DNA of 10,237 nucleotides from JBEVNX01 sp040507895 (lineage in GTDB: Bacteria > Desulfobacterota > Binatia > JACPRU01), in NCBI GenBank assembly GCA_040507895.1, contig JBEVNX010000140.1, forward strand, positions 1 through 10,237. Reading direction: 5' to 3'. A program made the position numbers and the translations under genes. The notes below the pieces were generated by a model. That model searched no databases. It saw only the letters and a list, made by a program, of their open reading frames with translations, and was not told the DNA's origin. Each line of letters begins with the position of its first letter. Within the stretch, counting starts at the first letter, position 1. Positions 1 to 6,419 of the stretch are shown in pieces.

Positions 1-102
1 CGAGATGACGCACGACGGGCCGGACGGCCGTCATGGCTGGCGGGGCAAGAACCGACCGTCCACCGGCGCAACCCCTTCGGACAGTTGAGCGAGCCTCCCT
101 CA

Positions 103-142
103 CTGATGCTGCGGCGAGCGCTCAGCGCAGCCGCAGCATCAG
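103..142 (-). repeat. 13-bp perfect inverted repeat across the glycosyltransferase stop codon
   Basis: The arms at 103-115 (CTGATGCTGCGGC) and 130-142 (GCCGCAGCATCAG) are perfectly complementary and separated by 14 nt. The minus-strand stop at 122-124 lies in the loop, so the inner arm is made of the last codons of the glycosyltransferase (Leu-Met-Leu-Arg). No T-run follows on the minus strand, so it is not a textbook intrinsic terminator. It could be an mRNA 3'-end stabilising or pausing hairpin at the end of the three-gene minus-strand unit. The repeat is directly visible; its role is inference. Confidence 0.55.
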
Positions 143-811
143 TCCCACCACCATCTCGATGATTCGCAAGGTATCCCAGAATTTGTCGTAGTGGCTGCGG
201 CGCAACTCGGGCGGCGGATAGTAGACCCGTACCGGGACCGAGCGGATCTCCCAGCCGGCGCGCGCGGCGCGAATGAGGATCTCCGTTTCGAAGTCGAATC
301 GGCGCCCGATCGGCGACAGGGCGAGCGTGGCCGCGATCGGATAGACGCGCAATCCGCACTGCGTGTCGCCGAGGTCTCGCCCGGTGGCGATCCGCACCCA
401 GACGTTGGCGAACTCGTTGCCGAAGCGGTTGATGGCGGCGGCCGTCGAATCGCTCGGACGCGAGCCGAGCACGAGGGCGCCGGATCGCTCGAGCGATGCG
501 GATACGAGCTTCGGGATCTCCGCCGGGAAATGCTCGCCGTCGCCGTCGAGGCTGACCGCGTGCGAGACTCCTCGGCCTTCGAGGTACCGCAGGCCCGAGC
601 CGAGCGCCGCCCCCTTGCCGAGATTCCGGCCGTGCGAGCGCACCTCCGCCCCGGCGGCGCGCGCTTCCTCCGCCGTCGCATCGGTCGAGCCGTCGTCGAC
701 CACCAACACGCGGCCGAGGTGCTCGAGGCAGCCCTTCACCACGTCGGCGATCGTCGCTCCGCAATCGAGGGCGGGAATCAGCGCGGCGTACGAAGCCGTG
801 GCCCTGCTCAT
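122..811 (-). CDS. Family 2 glycosyltransferase, polyprenyl-phosphate (DPM1-like) type
   Basis: This 229-residue protein has the GT-A fold signature of family 2 glycosyltransferases. The nucleotide-binding segment VLVVDDGSTD lies at about residues 35-44. The metal-binding segment DGDGEH lies at 89-94, and QCGLR at 151-155 is typical of dolichol/undecaprenyl-phosphate sugar transferases. The conserved C-terminal stretch FDFETEIL, about 172-179, is followed by PVRVYYPP. No transmembrane domain is attached, so it probably acts at the cytoplasmic membrane face on a lipid-linked acceptor; the sugar cannot be read from the sequence. The ATG at 811-809 overlaps the TGA of the upstream acyltransferase (ATGA), which implies translational coupling and sets the start; the open frame continues upstream only as a shadow. 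With two acyltransferases upstream, a role in envelope glycolipid or LPS building is a reasonable inference. Confidence 0.9.
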   Translation of the reverse strand: MSRATASYAALIPALDCGATIADVVKGCLEHLGRVLVVDDGSTDATAEEARAAGAEVRSHGRNLGKGAALGSGLRYLEGRGVSHAVSLDGDGEHFPAEIPKLVSASLERSGALVLGSRPSDSTAAAINRFGNEFANVWVRIATGRDLGDTQCGLRVYPIAATLALSPIGRRFDFETEILIRAARAGWEIRSVPVRVYYPPPELRRSHYDKFWDTLRIIEMVVGLMLRLR

Positions 812-1563
812 GCGGCCATCGGCCGCGCGAACTCTTCGGCGATGATCTCCCGCACGGCATCGCGGAGGCGCTCGCGATCCTCGTAGCCGAGCCCGCGGGT
901 GGCGATCGGCGGCTTGACGACGATCTCGACGCGGCCGGGATGGATCGACAGGTAACCGCCCTTCGGCATCACCCGGTGCGTGCCCTTGACGATGATCGGC
1001 ACGACCGGCCGGCCCATCTCGATCGCCGCGACGAAGGCCCCCTTCTTGAACGGTAGCAGCCGGCCGTCGCGGCTGCGCGTGCCCTCGGGAAAGATGATGA
1101 CCGAGTCCCCCTGCTCGACGGCGCGGTTCAGCACGTCGATCGACTTCATCGGGTCGTCGCGGTCTACCGGCAGCATGCCGAGCGTTCGCATCACCGCGCC
1201 GAGCACGGACTCGTCGAACAGCTCCTTCTTGGAAGCGAAACGGTTGCTGCCGGGCAGGTAGCCGAGGAGCGCGGCGATGTCGATGTGTGCCTGATGATTC
1301 GGCGTGAAGACGTAGGGACCACCCTCGGCGACGAGCTCCGCGCCGTGGATCGTGACGCGCACGCCGAGAGCGCGGCAAGTGTTGCGTCCCTGGAACTTCG
1401 CGAACGACCAGAGGATCGACTTCGGCACGCCGAGCCGGTCCATCGCCAGCGCCGTCGCGCCCATCGTCAGCAGCATGCCGCGGAAGATCTGTCGGTTGAG
1501 CGTCACCCGCATCCCTTCGGGGATGGCGGAAGCCTCGTCGGAGGTGGAGAACGAGCGGCTCAC
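808..1563 (-). CDS. plsC: 1-acyl-sn-glycerol-3-phosphate acyltransferase family protein (PlsC-like)
   Basis: This family transfers an acyl chain to the sn-2 position of lysophosphatidic acid at the inner membrane. Reading from GTG 1563 (251 residues), the catalytic block I NHQAHID (H-X4-D) is at 89-95 and the FPEGTRS glycerophosphate-binding block is at 158-164. Blocks GRLLPFKKGAF (about 167-177) and RPVVPIIVKGT (about 185-195) follow as in the family. A hydrophobic stretch near 26-42 may anchor it. The open frame reaches 1737, but that part overlaps the upstream acyltransferase, so a later start is needed. GTG 1563 has a weak purine-rich GAAGAA upstream; ATG 1512 (residue 18) is the alternative. 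The 3' end overlaps the glycosyltransferase start by ATGA. It may be a phospholipid enzyme or one dedicated to a special lipid made by this cluster. Confidence 0.9.
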   Translation of the reverse strand: MSRSFSTSDEASAIPEGMRVTLNRQIFRGMLLTMGATALAMDRLGVPKSILWSFAKFQGRNTCRALGVRVTIHGAELVAEGGPYVFTPNHQAHIDIAALLGYLPGSNRFASKKELFDESVLGAVMRTLGMLPVDRDDPMKSIDVLNRAVEQGDSVIIFPEGTRSRDGRLLPFKKGAFVAAIEMGRPVVPIIVKGTHRVMPKGGYLSIHPGRVEIVVKPPIATRGLGYEDRERLRDAVREIIAEEFARPMAA

Positions 1564-1597
1564 GATCGGTTCTTCAGCGGATCGTGCCCCGGCACGT

Positions 1598-2581
1598 TCA
1601 TCGCGGCGGCCAGAACGGCGCGAACTGGAACCATTGCTCCGGATGCTCACGGATCGTGCGCTCGAAGAACCCGACCGTCTCGCGCAGCGCCCGTTCCGCA
1701 TCGCCGGCGACGTCGCGCTCGACCCAGCGCGGCTCACCGAGCACGATCTCGTAGTGGCGCCGCCCGCGGCGCAGCGTGACGACGGGCACCACGGGCGCGC
1801 CCGACAGTCTGGCGAGATGGAACGGGCCTTCCTGGAACGGCGCCTCGGCGCCGAAGAGATCCACGCGCTTGACCGACGAATTGGGCTCGCCGTTGCCGCG
1901 GTCGATCTGGATGGCGAGGATCTCGTTCTGCCGCAGGGCGCGGATCATGTTGAAGGCAGAGAACACCGAGCTGTCGGAGAAGATCACGTGCATTCCGGCC
2001 TGCTCGCGGGCGCGGCGCGAATATTCCTGCGTCGTCTCGTTGGGCTCGCGGCCCATCACCAGGTGTACGGGTCGTCCGGTCCCGTGAAGCGCCCTTCCCG
2101 AGACGTCCCAATTGCCGACGTGGGCAGTTGCGAGGATCACGCCGCGGCCGCGCTCGAGCGCTCCCGCGACGTGGTTCGGCGCCGGCTCGTCGATGCGGAA
2201 CGGCTTCGGTCGCGGCCCGTAGTATTCCATGGTCTCCGCCATGCATCGCGCGAAGCACGCGAACGCCCGGAAGGCGCCGGTGACGACGCTCCAGCGCGGC
2301 GCGCCGGGCCGCACTCGCGCCTGATTCTCGATCGTGCTCCGCCGATTGCGGCCGACGGCGAGGAAGATGATCAGCGCGATGACCGGCGGCGAGGCGCGCT
2401 TCCACCATTCCGGCCCGTAGACGCTGCCGAGCCGAGCGAGCTTCCGCCACCACAACCCGTCGAAGCGGAGCGCCGCGCGCAGCCGGCGCAGCGCCGAGCT
2501 GGGACGATCTTCCGGCGGCGCCGGGGGCGCGTGCGAACCCGGAGATCTCGCGGAAGAAACCGGGGCGATCTCAGTCTGCAC
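1598..2581 (-). CDS. Lipid A biosynthesis (LpxL/HtrB-family) acyltransferase
   Basis: Members of this family add secondary acyl chains to lipid A precursors at the cytoplasmic face of the inner membrane. From GTG 2581 the protein is 327 residues, close to the usual length. The YGPEWWKRASPP stretch at about 55-66 precedes a hydrophobic helix (67-76). The catalytic HVGNWD (H-X4-D) is at 154-159. Blocks IDRGNGEPN (226-234), FGAEAPFQEGP (243-253) and GAPVVPVV (261-268) match the family. It ends EQWFQFAPFW. GTG 2581 was chosen because GAGAGG lies 4 nt upstream and the longer frame would run antisense through the tat gene; the first 30 or so residues are low-complexity Pro/Ser/Ala and could be shorter. 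It leads the minus-strand unit, with a 34-nt gap to the PlsC-like gene. The exact acceptor and acyl donor are unknown. Confidence 0.9.
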   Translation of the reverse strand: MQTEIAPVSSARSPGSHAPPAPPEDRPSSALRRLRAALRFDGLWWRKLARLGSVYGPEWWKRASPPVIALIIFLAVGRNRRSTIENQARVRPGAPRWSVVTGAFRAFACFARCMAETMEYYGPRPKPFRIDEPAPNHVAGALERGRGVILATAHVGNWDVSGRALHGTGRPVHLVMGREPNETTQEYSRRAREQAGMHVIFSDSSVFSAFNMIRALRQNEILAIQIDRGNGEPNSSVKRVDLFGAEAPFQEGPFHLARLSGAPVVPVVTLRRGRRHYEIVLGEPRWVERDVAGDAERALRETVGFFERTIREHPEQWFQFAPFWPPR

Positions 2582-2676
2582 GGAGCCTCTCGTATAGCTC
2601 GCCGCTGGCGGGGGAGGCAAACCTTCGACGCCGGCGCTCGCTTTCCTGCTGTGCTGCTCTCGTCGGGAAACCGCCT

Positions 2677-2705
2677 TTGACTCACTGGACCGATTCCAAT
2701 AGCGT
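2677..2705 (+). promoter_or_regulatory. Possible sigma70-type promoter for the tat genes
   Basis: TTGACT at 2677-2682 matches five of six -35 consensus bases. A 17-nt spacer leads to TAGCGT at 2700-2705, a poor -10 match. Transcription would start at about 2712, almost on the ATG at 2715, giving a leaderless or nearly leaderless message. No Shine-Dalgarno is visible before that ATG, which fits. The site lies in the 133-bp divergent region between the LpxL-like and tat genes. Pattern only. Confidence 0.3.
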
Positions 2706-2714
2706 TCGATCTCG

Positions 2715-3026
2715 ATGTTCAACGTCGGAATGCCGGAGTTGGTCGTGATCCTGGCCGTGGCGTTGATCGTGCTCGGGCCGAAGCGGCTCCCGGAAGTGGC
2801 GCGCGCGCTCGGCAAAGCCATGGCCGAGTTCCGCAAGGCCACTTCGGGCCTCACGCAGGAGCTCGACAACGCTCGCGCGATGCTCGAGGAAGAGGCCCGC
2901 CGCGCGGCAGAGCCCTTGCCGAAGATCGCTCCGGCCAGTGGCATCGAGCCGAAGTCGGCGCCGGGCGCGTCGACTCACGCAACCTCCCCGCCGAGCCCGG
3001 ACGGGCCGCCCACCGCGACTTCTTAG
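2715..3026 (+). CDS. tatA: Sec-independent protein translocase subunit TatA/TatB family
   Basis: This small subunit of the twin-arginine translocase works with TatC to export folded proteins across the inner membrane. In 103 residues it has an N-terminal transmembrane helix (about 6-20), the GP hinge at 21-22, and then an amphipathic helix (about 24-43, KRLPEVARALGKAMAEFRK). A low-complexity Pro/Ala/Ser/Thr tail runs from about 67 to the end. Glu8 in the membrane helix and the MFNVG-PEL-VLGPKRLP pattern look TatB-like, while the GKAMAEFRKA helix is typical of many single TatA-type proteins. I cannot decide between the two roles. tatC follows 42 bp later, so they are very likely co-transcribed. 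No ribosome-binding site is evident before the ATG. A second small subunit, if present, must be elsewhere in the genome. Confidence 0.92.
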   Translation: MFNVGMPELVVILAVALIVLGPKRLPEVARALGKAMAEFRKATSGLTQELDNARAMLEEEARRAAEPLPKIAPASGIEPKSAPGASTHATSPPSPDGPPTATS

Positions 3027-3068
3027 CCTCAGCCGCGCCGCCCCCCGAGGCCGCCGCGGTCCGCTGCG

Positions 3069-3827
3069 ATGGAAGACGCCAAGATGCCGCTCACGGCGCA
3101 TCTCGAAGAGCTGCGCACTCGGCTCATCCGGTCGCTCATCGCCGTCGGGATCGCGTTCGCCTTTTGCTATCAGTTCGTCGAGACCCTGATGGCGTGGCTC
3201 GTCGCGCCCCTCAAGCAGCTCGAGGCCGCCACCAAGGTGCAGGTGATCGGCACGGGCCTCGCCGAGGCGTTCTTCACCAAGTTGAAGGTGTCCTTCATCG
3301 CCGGAATCTTCCTGGCGAGCCCGGCCATCTTCTACCAACTCTGGAAGTTCGTCGCGCCCGGCCTCTACGAGCACGAGCGGCGCTACGTGAAGCCATTCGT
3401 GTTCTTCGGCACCCTCTTCTTCGTCTGCGGCGCGTACTTCTGCTACCGGCTGGTGTTCCCGACGGCCTTCGGCTTCTTTCTCGAGGAGTACGGCAGCGTC
3501 TCGATCGAGCCGTTCCTGAGGATCAGCGAGTATCTGTCGTTCGCCTCGCGCATGCTGCTCGCGTTCGGCGTCGTGTTCGAGCTGCCGGTGTTCACGTTCT
3601 TCCTCGCGCGCACCGGCATCGTGGATCACAAGATGATGATCGGCATGTGGAGGTATGCGATCGTCGGCATCTTCCTGGTCGCGGCCGTGCTGACGCCGGG
3701 GCCCGACGTGGCCTCGCAGCTGCTGATGGCGACGCCGCTCCTCGTACTCTACGTGGTGAGCATCGAGGTGGCTTACGTATTCGGCCGCCCGCGACGCTCC
3801 CGCGAAAATGGGGAGGATGAGGAGTGA
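3069..3827 (+). CDS. tatC: Sec-independent protein translocase TatC
   Basis: This is the core receptor of the Tat pathway, which binds the twin-arginine signal peptide. At 252 residues it is close to the length of Escherichia coli TatC. The N-terminal cytoplasmic signature PLTAHLEELRTRL lies at 7-19. The first periplasmic to second helix region leads into FVAPGLYEHERR at 94-105; its Phe94 and Glu103 correspond to the signal-peptide-binding residues known in the family. FGVVFELPVFTF (166-177) carries the conserved membrane glutamate (Glu171), and LTPGPDVASQ (208-217) is the last conserved loop. Six hydrophobic segments can be placed. The C-terminus is charged (RRSRENGEDEE). It lies downstream of the TatA/B-like gene on the same strand. 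No strong Shine-Dalgarno is seen, but the MEDAKMPL start fits the family. Confidence 0.97.
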   Translation: MEDAKMPLTAHLEELRTRLIRSLIAVGIAFAFCYQFVETLMAWLVAPLKQLEAATKVQVIGTGLAEAFFTKLKVSFIAGIFLASPAIFYQLWKFVAPGLYEHERRYVKPFVFFGTLFFVCGAYFCYRLVFPTAFGFFLEEYGSVSIEPFLRISEYLSFASRMLLAFGVVFELPVFTFFLARTGIVDHKMMIGMWRYAIVGIFLVAAVLTPGPDVASQLLMATPLLVLYVVSIEVAYVFGRPRRSRENGEDEE

Positions 3828-3848
3828 GGCCGCCTAGGCAGCCTCGGA

Positions 3849-3968
3849 TCAAGCGGGGCGGCCGCTGTTCCAACGCCCGCGAATCAGCGCCACGACGACC
3901 ATCGACGCCGCCGCGGCGACGACGAGGATCATACCCAACACCACTAGCTCGCTGATGGAAGATGCCAA
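3849..3968 (-). CDS. Small putative single-helix membrane protein, 39 residues
   Basis: I do not recognise this ORF. From TTG 3968 the frame encodes a short polar start (SSISE), a hydrophobic helix at about residues 8-29 rich in Val/Leu/Ala, and a basic tail RGRWNSGRPA, as expected for a membrane peptide with its C-terminus inside. The start is supported by a perfect AAGGAG at 3975-3980 on the minus strand with 6 nt to the TTG, one of the best ribosome-binding sites in the window. The frame stays open to 4136, but the extra N-terminal residues are compositionally poor. It is convergent with tatC (21-bp gap) and lies downstream of the DUF4911-like gene on the same strand. Function unknown; it could still be a chance ORF. 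Confidence 0.45.
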   Translation of the reverse strand: MASSISELVVLGMILVVAAAASMVVVALIRGRWNSGRPA

Positions 3969-3974
3969 CGCAGG

Positions 3975-3980
3975 CTCCTT
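3975..3980 (-). promoter_or_regulatory. Shine-Dalgarno of the 39-residue ORF
   Basis: AAGGAG on the minus strand, separated by 6 nt from TTG at 3968-3966. It decides a start that would otherwise be placed far upstream or at the internal ATG 3932. Confidence 0.5.
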
Positions 3981-4144
3981 GGGTGAGGCCAGCGTTGTGC
4001 AAAAACAGCGCCAGTTCAGTGCAGATTGCGTAGCTCGGATTCCGCTCGGGCGAACGAGCGTTCCAGCCGGCCCATGCTGCTCGATCCGGTGTCGCCGTTT
4101 GGCGAGGGTACAAAAGCGGGCGCCGTGAGTTGGCACCCGGCGGG

Positions 4145-4414
4145 CTAGTCCTCGCGCGTCACCGCACCGACCAGCCAGTCATCTCCGAGGTCTGCCGGCC
4201 GCTCGATCCGCTCGAGCGCGATCTCGCGGGACACCGAATCCAGGATCCGCCGCCCGACGTCGGCAAAATCGGGGACCAGGAACACCACCAGCGTGGCGGC
4301 TCGCGGATCGATGGTGCGCAAAAAGCCGACCGTCTCGTAGGACTCGAATATGAACTTCAGGTACGCGATGTCCTGCGGGGCCAGCCGCACGTATATTTCG
4401 ACCAGATCCGTCAT
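4145..4414 (-). CDS. DUF4911-like small protein
   Basis: This 89-residue cytoplasmic protein has no signal peptide or membrane helix. The core at about 7-52 reads as alternating beta and alpha elements: EIYVRLAPQDIAYLKFI, then ESYETVGFLRTIDP, then TLVVFLVPDFADVGRRIL. This resembles the DUF4911 family, found mainly in deltaproteobacterial genomes and of unknown function. The family match is from memory of its pattern and was not checked. ATG 4414 was chosen over a TTG at 4468 because the intervening residues are glycine/arginine-rich and lie within the region shared with the divergent gene. A GGAGGT lies near 4448-4453 on the minus strand but has no start codon at a usable distance. It is divergent from the PpiD-like gene (77-bp gap). 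The fold could be a small ACT/ferredoxin-like sandwich, which is inference. Confidence 0.75.
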   Translation of the reverse strand: MTDLVEIYVRLAPQDIAYLKFIFESYETVGFLRTIDPRAATLVVFLVPDFADVGRRILDSVSREIALERIERPADLGDDWLVGAVTRED

Positions 4415-4436
4415 CGGTTCCGCCCGCCGGACGACG

Positions 4437-4465
4437 TTGCTTTTCCCACCTCCGTTCAATAGCTT
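4437..4465 (+). promoter_or_regulatory. Possible sigma70-type promoter for the PpiD-like gene
   Basis: TTGCTT at 4437-4442, a 17-nt spacer, then TAGCTT at 4460-4465. Both hexamers are partial matches. The predicted transcript start near 4472 would leave a leader of about 20 nt containing GGGAG at 4482-4486, 5 nt before the ATG. The layout resembles the tat candidate (TTG-N3, 17 nt, TAGC-N-T). Confidence 0.3.
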
Positions 4466-4491
4466 CAATCAGTTTCGCCACGGGAGCTCCG

Positions 4492-6402
4492 ATGCTCAAC
4501 TACATGCGTCGTCATGCACAGGGGACGACGATCAAGATACTGTTCTGGATCATCATCGCGGTCTTCATCCTTTGGGGGGTCGGCTCGTTCACGGGTAGCG
4601 ATGACCTTTACGCGGCCGCCGTGAACGGCGAGAGCATCTCGCCGACCGAGGTCCGCCGTACGGCGCGTCAGCTCGAGCAACTCTACCGCCAGCTCTACGG
4701 CGAGAAGCTCACCCCCGAGCTCATCAAGGCTCTCGACTTCAACAACCGCGCCCTCGACCAGATCATCAACGGCACCCTGCTCAAACAGGAGGCGCGGCGG
4801 CTCGGGTTCTCGGTCACGGACGAGGAAGTACGCAGCGCGATCCAGGGCATACAGGGCCTCAACGTCGATGGCCGCTTCCAGCGCGAGGTGTACTTCCGCT
4901 ATCTGCGCGCGCAGGGTGTCACGGCGGCGGAGTTCGAGGCGCAAGAGAAGGACCGCCTGCTCGGCCTGAAGGTCCAAGAGCTCGTCAACACCTCGATCCG
5001 CTCCGACGAAACCGGCGCCCGCGAGCTCTTCGGCTTTCAGAACGAGAAGGCAAACCTCAAGTTCGTGCGGGTGAAGGGATCGGATCTCGTCAAGGAGATC
5101 ACGCCGAGCGAAGCCGAGTTGGCGAAGTACTACGAAGAGCATCGCGAGGCCTTCCGCGAGCCGGAGCGGGTCGGCATCGATTTCGTGTCGTACGAAGCCA
5201 AGGACTTCGCGAAGGGCGTCCAATTGAGCGACGCGGAGGTCGAGCAGGAATACAATACCTACAAGACCGAACGGTACAGCGAGCCGGAGGAAGTGCACGC
5301 CCGGCACGTCCTGCTCGCCGTGGCGCCCGGGGCCGACGACAAACAGCGGGACGCGGCGCGCGAGCGCGCAACGGCCGTGCTCGAGCGGCTCAAGAAGGGC
5401 GAAGATTTCGCGGCCGTCGCCAAGGAAGTGTCCGAGGACACGGCCAACAAGAACCAAGGGGGCGACCTCGGCTTCATCGGTCGCGGGCGAACCGAGGAGG
5501 CGTTCGAGAACGCCGCATTCGGGCTGCAGCCGGGCGAGCTCTCCGCCGTCGTCGAGACGCGCTTCGGCTTTCACATCATCAAGGTGGACGACCGCAAGGC
5601 CGCCCGTGAAAAGCCCTTCGCCGAAGTGCGCGACGAGATCGCCAGGAGCCTGAGCGCGGACCGCGCGCACGCCGCCGCACGCGACGCCGCCTTCGTCGAC
5701 GCCGAGAAGGCCAGCGGCGGAGCTCCTCTCGCGGAGCTCGCCAAGGCGCGCGGCCTGACGGTGGAGAACCCGCCGCCCTTCGCCGAGCACGAGGAGATCC
5801 GCGGGCTCGGCTTCCAGCAGGAGCTCTCGAGGGTGGCCTTCGCCACCCCGCCCGGGCAGGCGGGGTCCGTGACGCAGGTGGGCGAAGAGTTGATTCTCTT
5901 TCGAGTGCGCGAGAAGCTGCAAACCCGCGTGCCCGACCTCGGCGAGATCCGCGACAAGGTCGAAACCGCGGTCCGCAACGAGCAGTCGACCGTGAAGGCT
6001 CGCGAGCGAGCCGAGGCGATCCGCAAGCAGCTCGGCGACAAGAAGACCCTCGAAGACGTGGCGGCCGCGGAAAAGCTGACCGTCGAGGAAACGGGGCCGT
6101 TCACGCGAAGCGGCGACTACGTCCCGCGCATCGGCTCCGCTCCCGAGCTCAAAAAGCAGGTCTTCACGCTCGGCGCGGCGCGCCCGATGGCGCCGGAAGT
6201 GACCGTCGTCAGCGGCGACGCCTACGTCGTGGTGCTCAAGGAGCGCATGCCCGCCGACATGGCCGAGTTTGAGAAGAAGAAGCAGGAGCTCGTCAAGCGC
6301 CACCTCGACGAGCAACGGCAGGCTGCAATGACCGCGCTGCTCGATCAGCTGAAGCGGCGCGCGAAGATCCAGATCAACCCGGCCGCGCTCGCCTCGATCT
6401 GA
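4492..6402 (+). CDS. ppiD: PpiD-like membrane-anchored peptidyl-prolyl cis-trans isomerase
   Basis: This is a periplasmic foldase that assists outer-membrane and secreted proteins. At 636 residues it is close to the usual PpiD length. The N-terminus has a short cytoplasmic stretch (MLNYMRRHAQG), one transmembrane helix at about 15-31 and then a SurA/PpiD-like helical chaperone region (about 40-260). A parvulin (PpiC-type) rotamase domain lies at about 266-366, starting EEVHARHVLLAV and containing GGDLGFIGRGR and RFGFHIIKV. The rest (about 370-636) is a charged helical region as in PpiD. GGGAG lies 5 nt before the ATG. In some PpiD proteins the parvulin domain is inactive; here the conserved core motifs are present, so activity is possible but unproven. 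It is followed after 17 nt by the hydrolase gene and probably heads the plus-strand unit. Tat next door gives a general export context only. Confidence 0.93.
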   Translation: MLNYMRRHAQGTTIKILFWIIIAVFILWGVGSFTGSDDLYAAAVNGESISPTEVRRTARQLEQLYRQLYGEKLTPELIKALDFNNRALDQIINGTLLKQEARRLGFSVTDEEVRSAIQGIQGLNVDGRFQREVYFRYLRAQGVTAAEFEAQEKDRLLGLKVQELVNTSIRSDETGARELFGFQNEKANLKFVRVKGSDLVKEITPSEAELAKYYEEHREAFREPERVGIDFVSYEAKDFAKGVQLSDAEVEQEYNTYKTERYSEPEEVHARHVLLAVAPGADDKQRDAARERATAVLERLKKGEDFAAVAKEVSEDTANKNQGGDLGFIGRGRTEEAFENAAFGLQPGELSAVVETRFGFHIIKVDDRKAAREKPFAEVRDEIARSLSADRAHAAARDAAFVDAEKASGGAPLAELAKARGLTVENPPPFAEHEEIRGLGFQQELSRVAFATPPGQAGSVTQVGEELILFRVREKLQTRVPDLGEIRDKVETAVRNEQSTVKARERAEAIRKQLGDKKTLEDVAAAEKLTVEETGPFTRSGDYVPRIGSAPELKKQVFTLGAARPMAPEVTVVSGDAYVVVLKERMPADMAEFEKKKQELVKRHLDEQRQAAMTALLDQLKRRAKIQINPAALASI

Positions 6403-6419
6403 ATGCTCGGGTCGGCCGA

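Noticed and set aside
1583..1596. CGTGCC-CC-GGCACG palindrome between the LpxL-like stop and the PlsC-like start
   Set aside because: The stem is only 5-6 bp with a 2-4 nt loop and no T-run, so it is probably chance in GC-rich DNA.
3826..3845. GAGGC...GCCTC hairpin between the convergent tatC and small ORF
   Set aside because: A five-pair outer stem with an internal mismatch and no T-run on either strand is too weak to call a terminator.
4092..4105. TCGCC-GTTT-GGCGA hairpin upstream of the 39-residue ORF
   Set aside because: Five base pairs only, with no poly-T and no conserved context. It is recorded but not called.
4448..4453. Perfect GGAGGT on the minus strand upstream of the DUF4911-like gene
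   Set aside because: No ATG, GTG or TTG lies 4-12 nt downstream, so it does not define a start; the chosen ATG 4414 is about 33 nt away.
4465..6315. 616-codon minus-strand open frame
   Set aside because: It lies exactly antisense to the PpiD-like gene, whose parvulin motifs are unmistakable. Its Leu/Glu/Arg/Asp-rich product has no recognisable domain.
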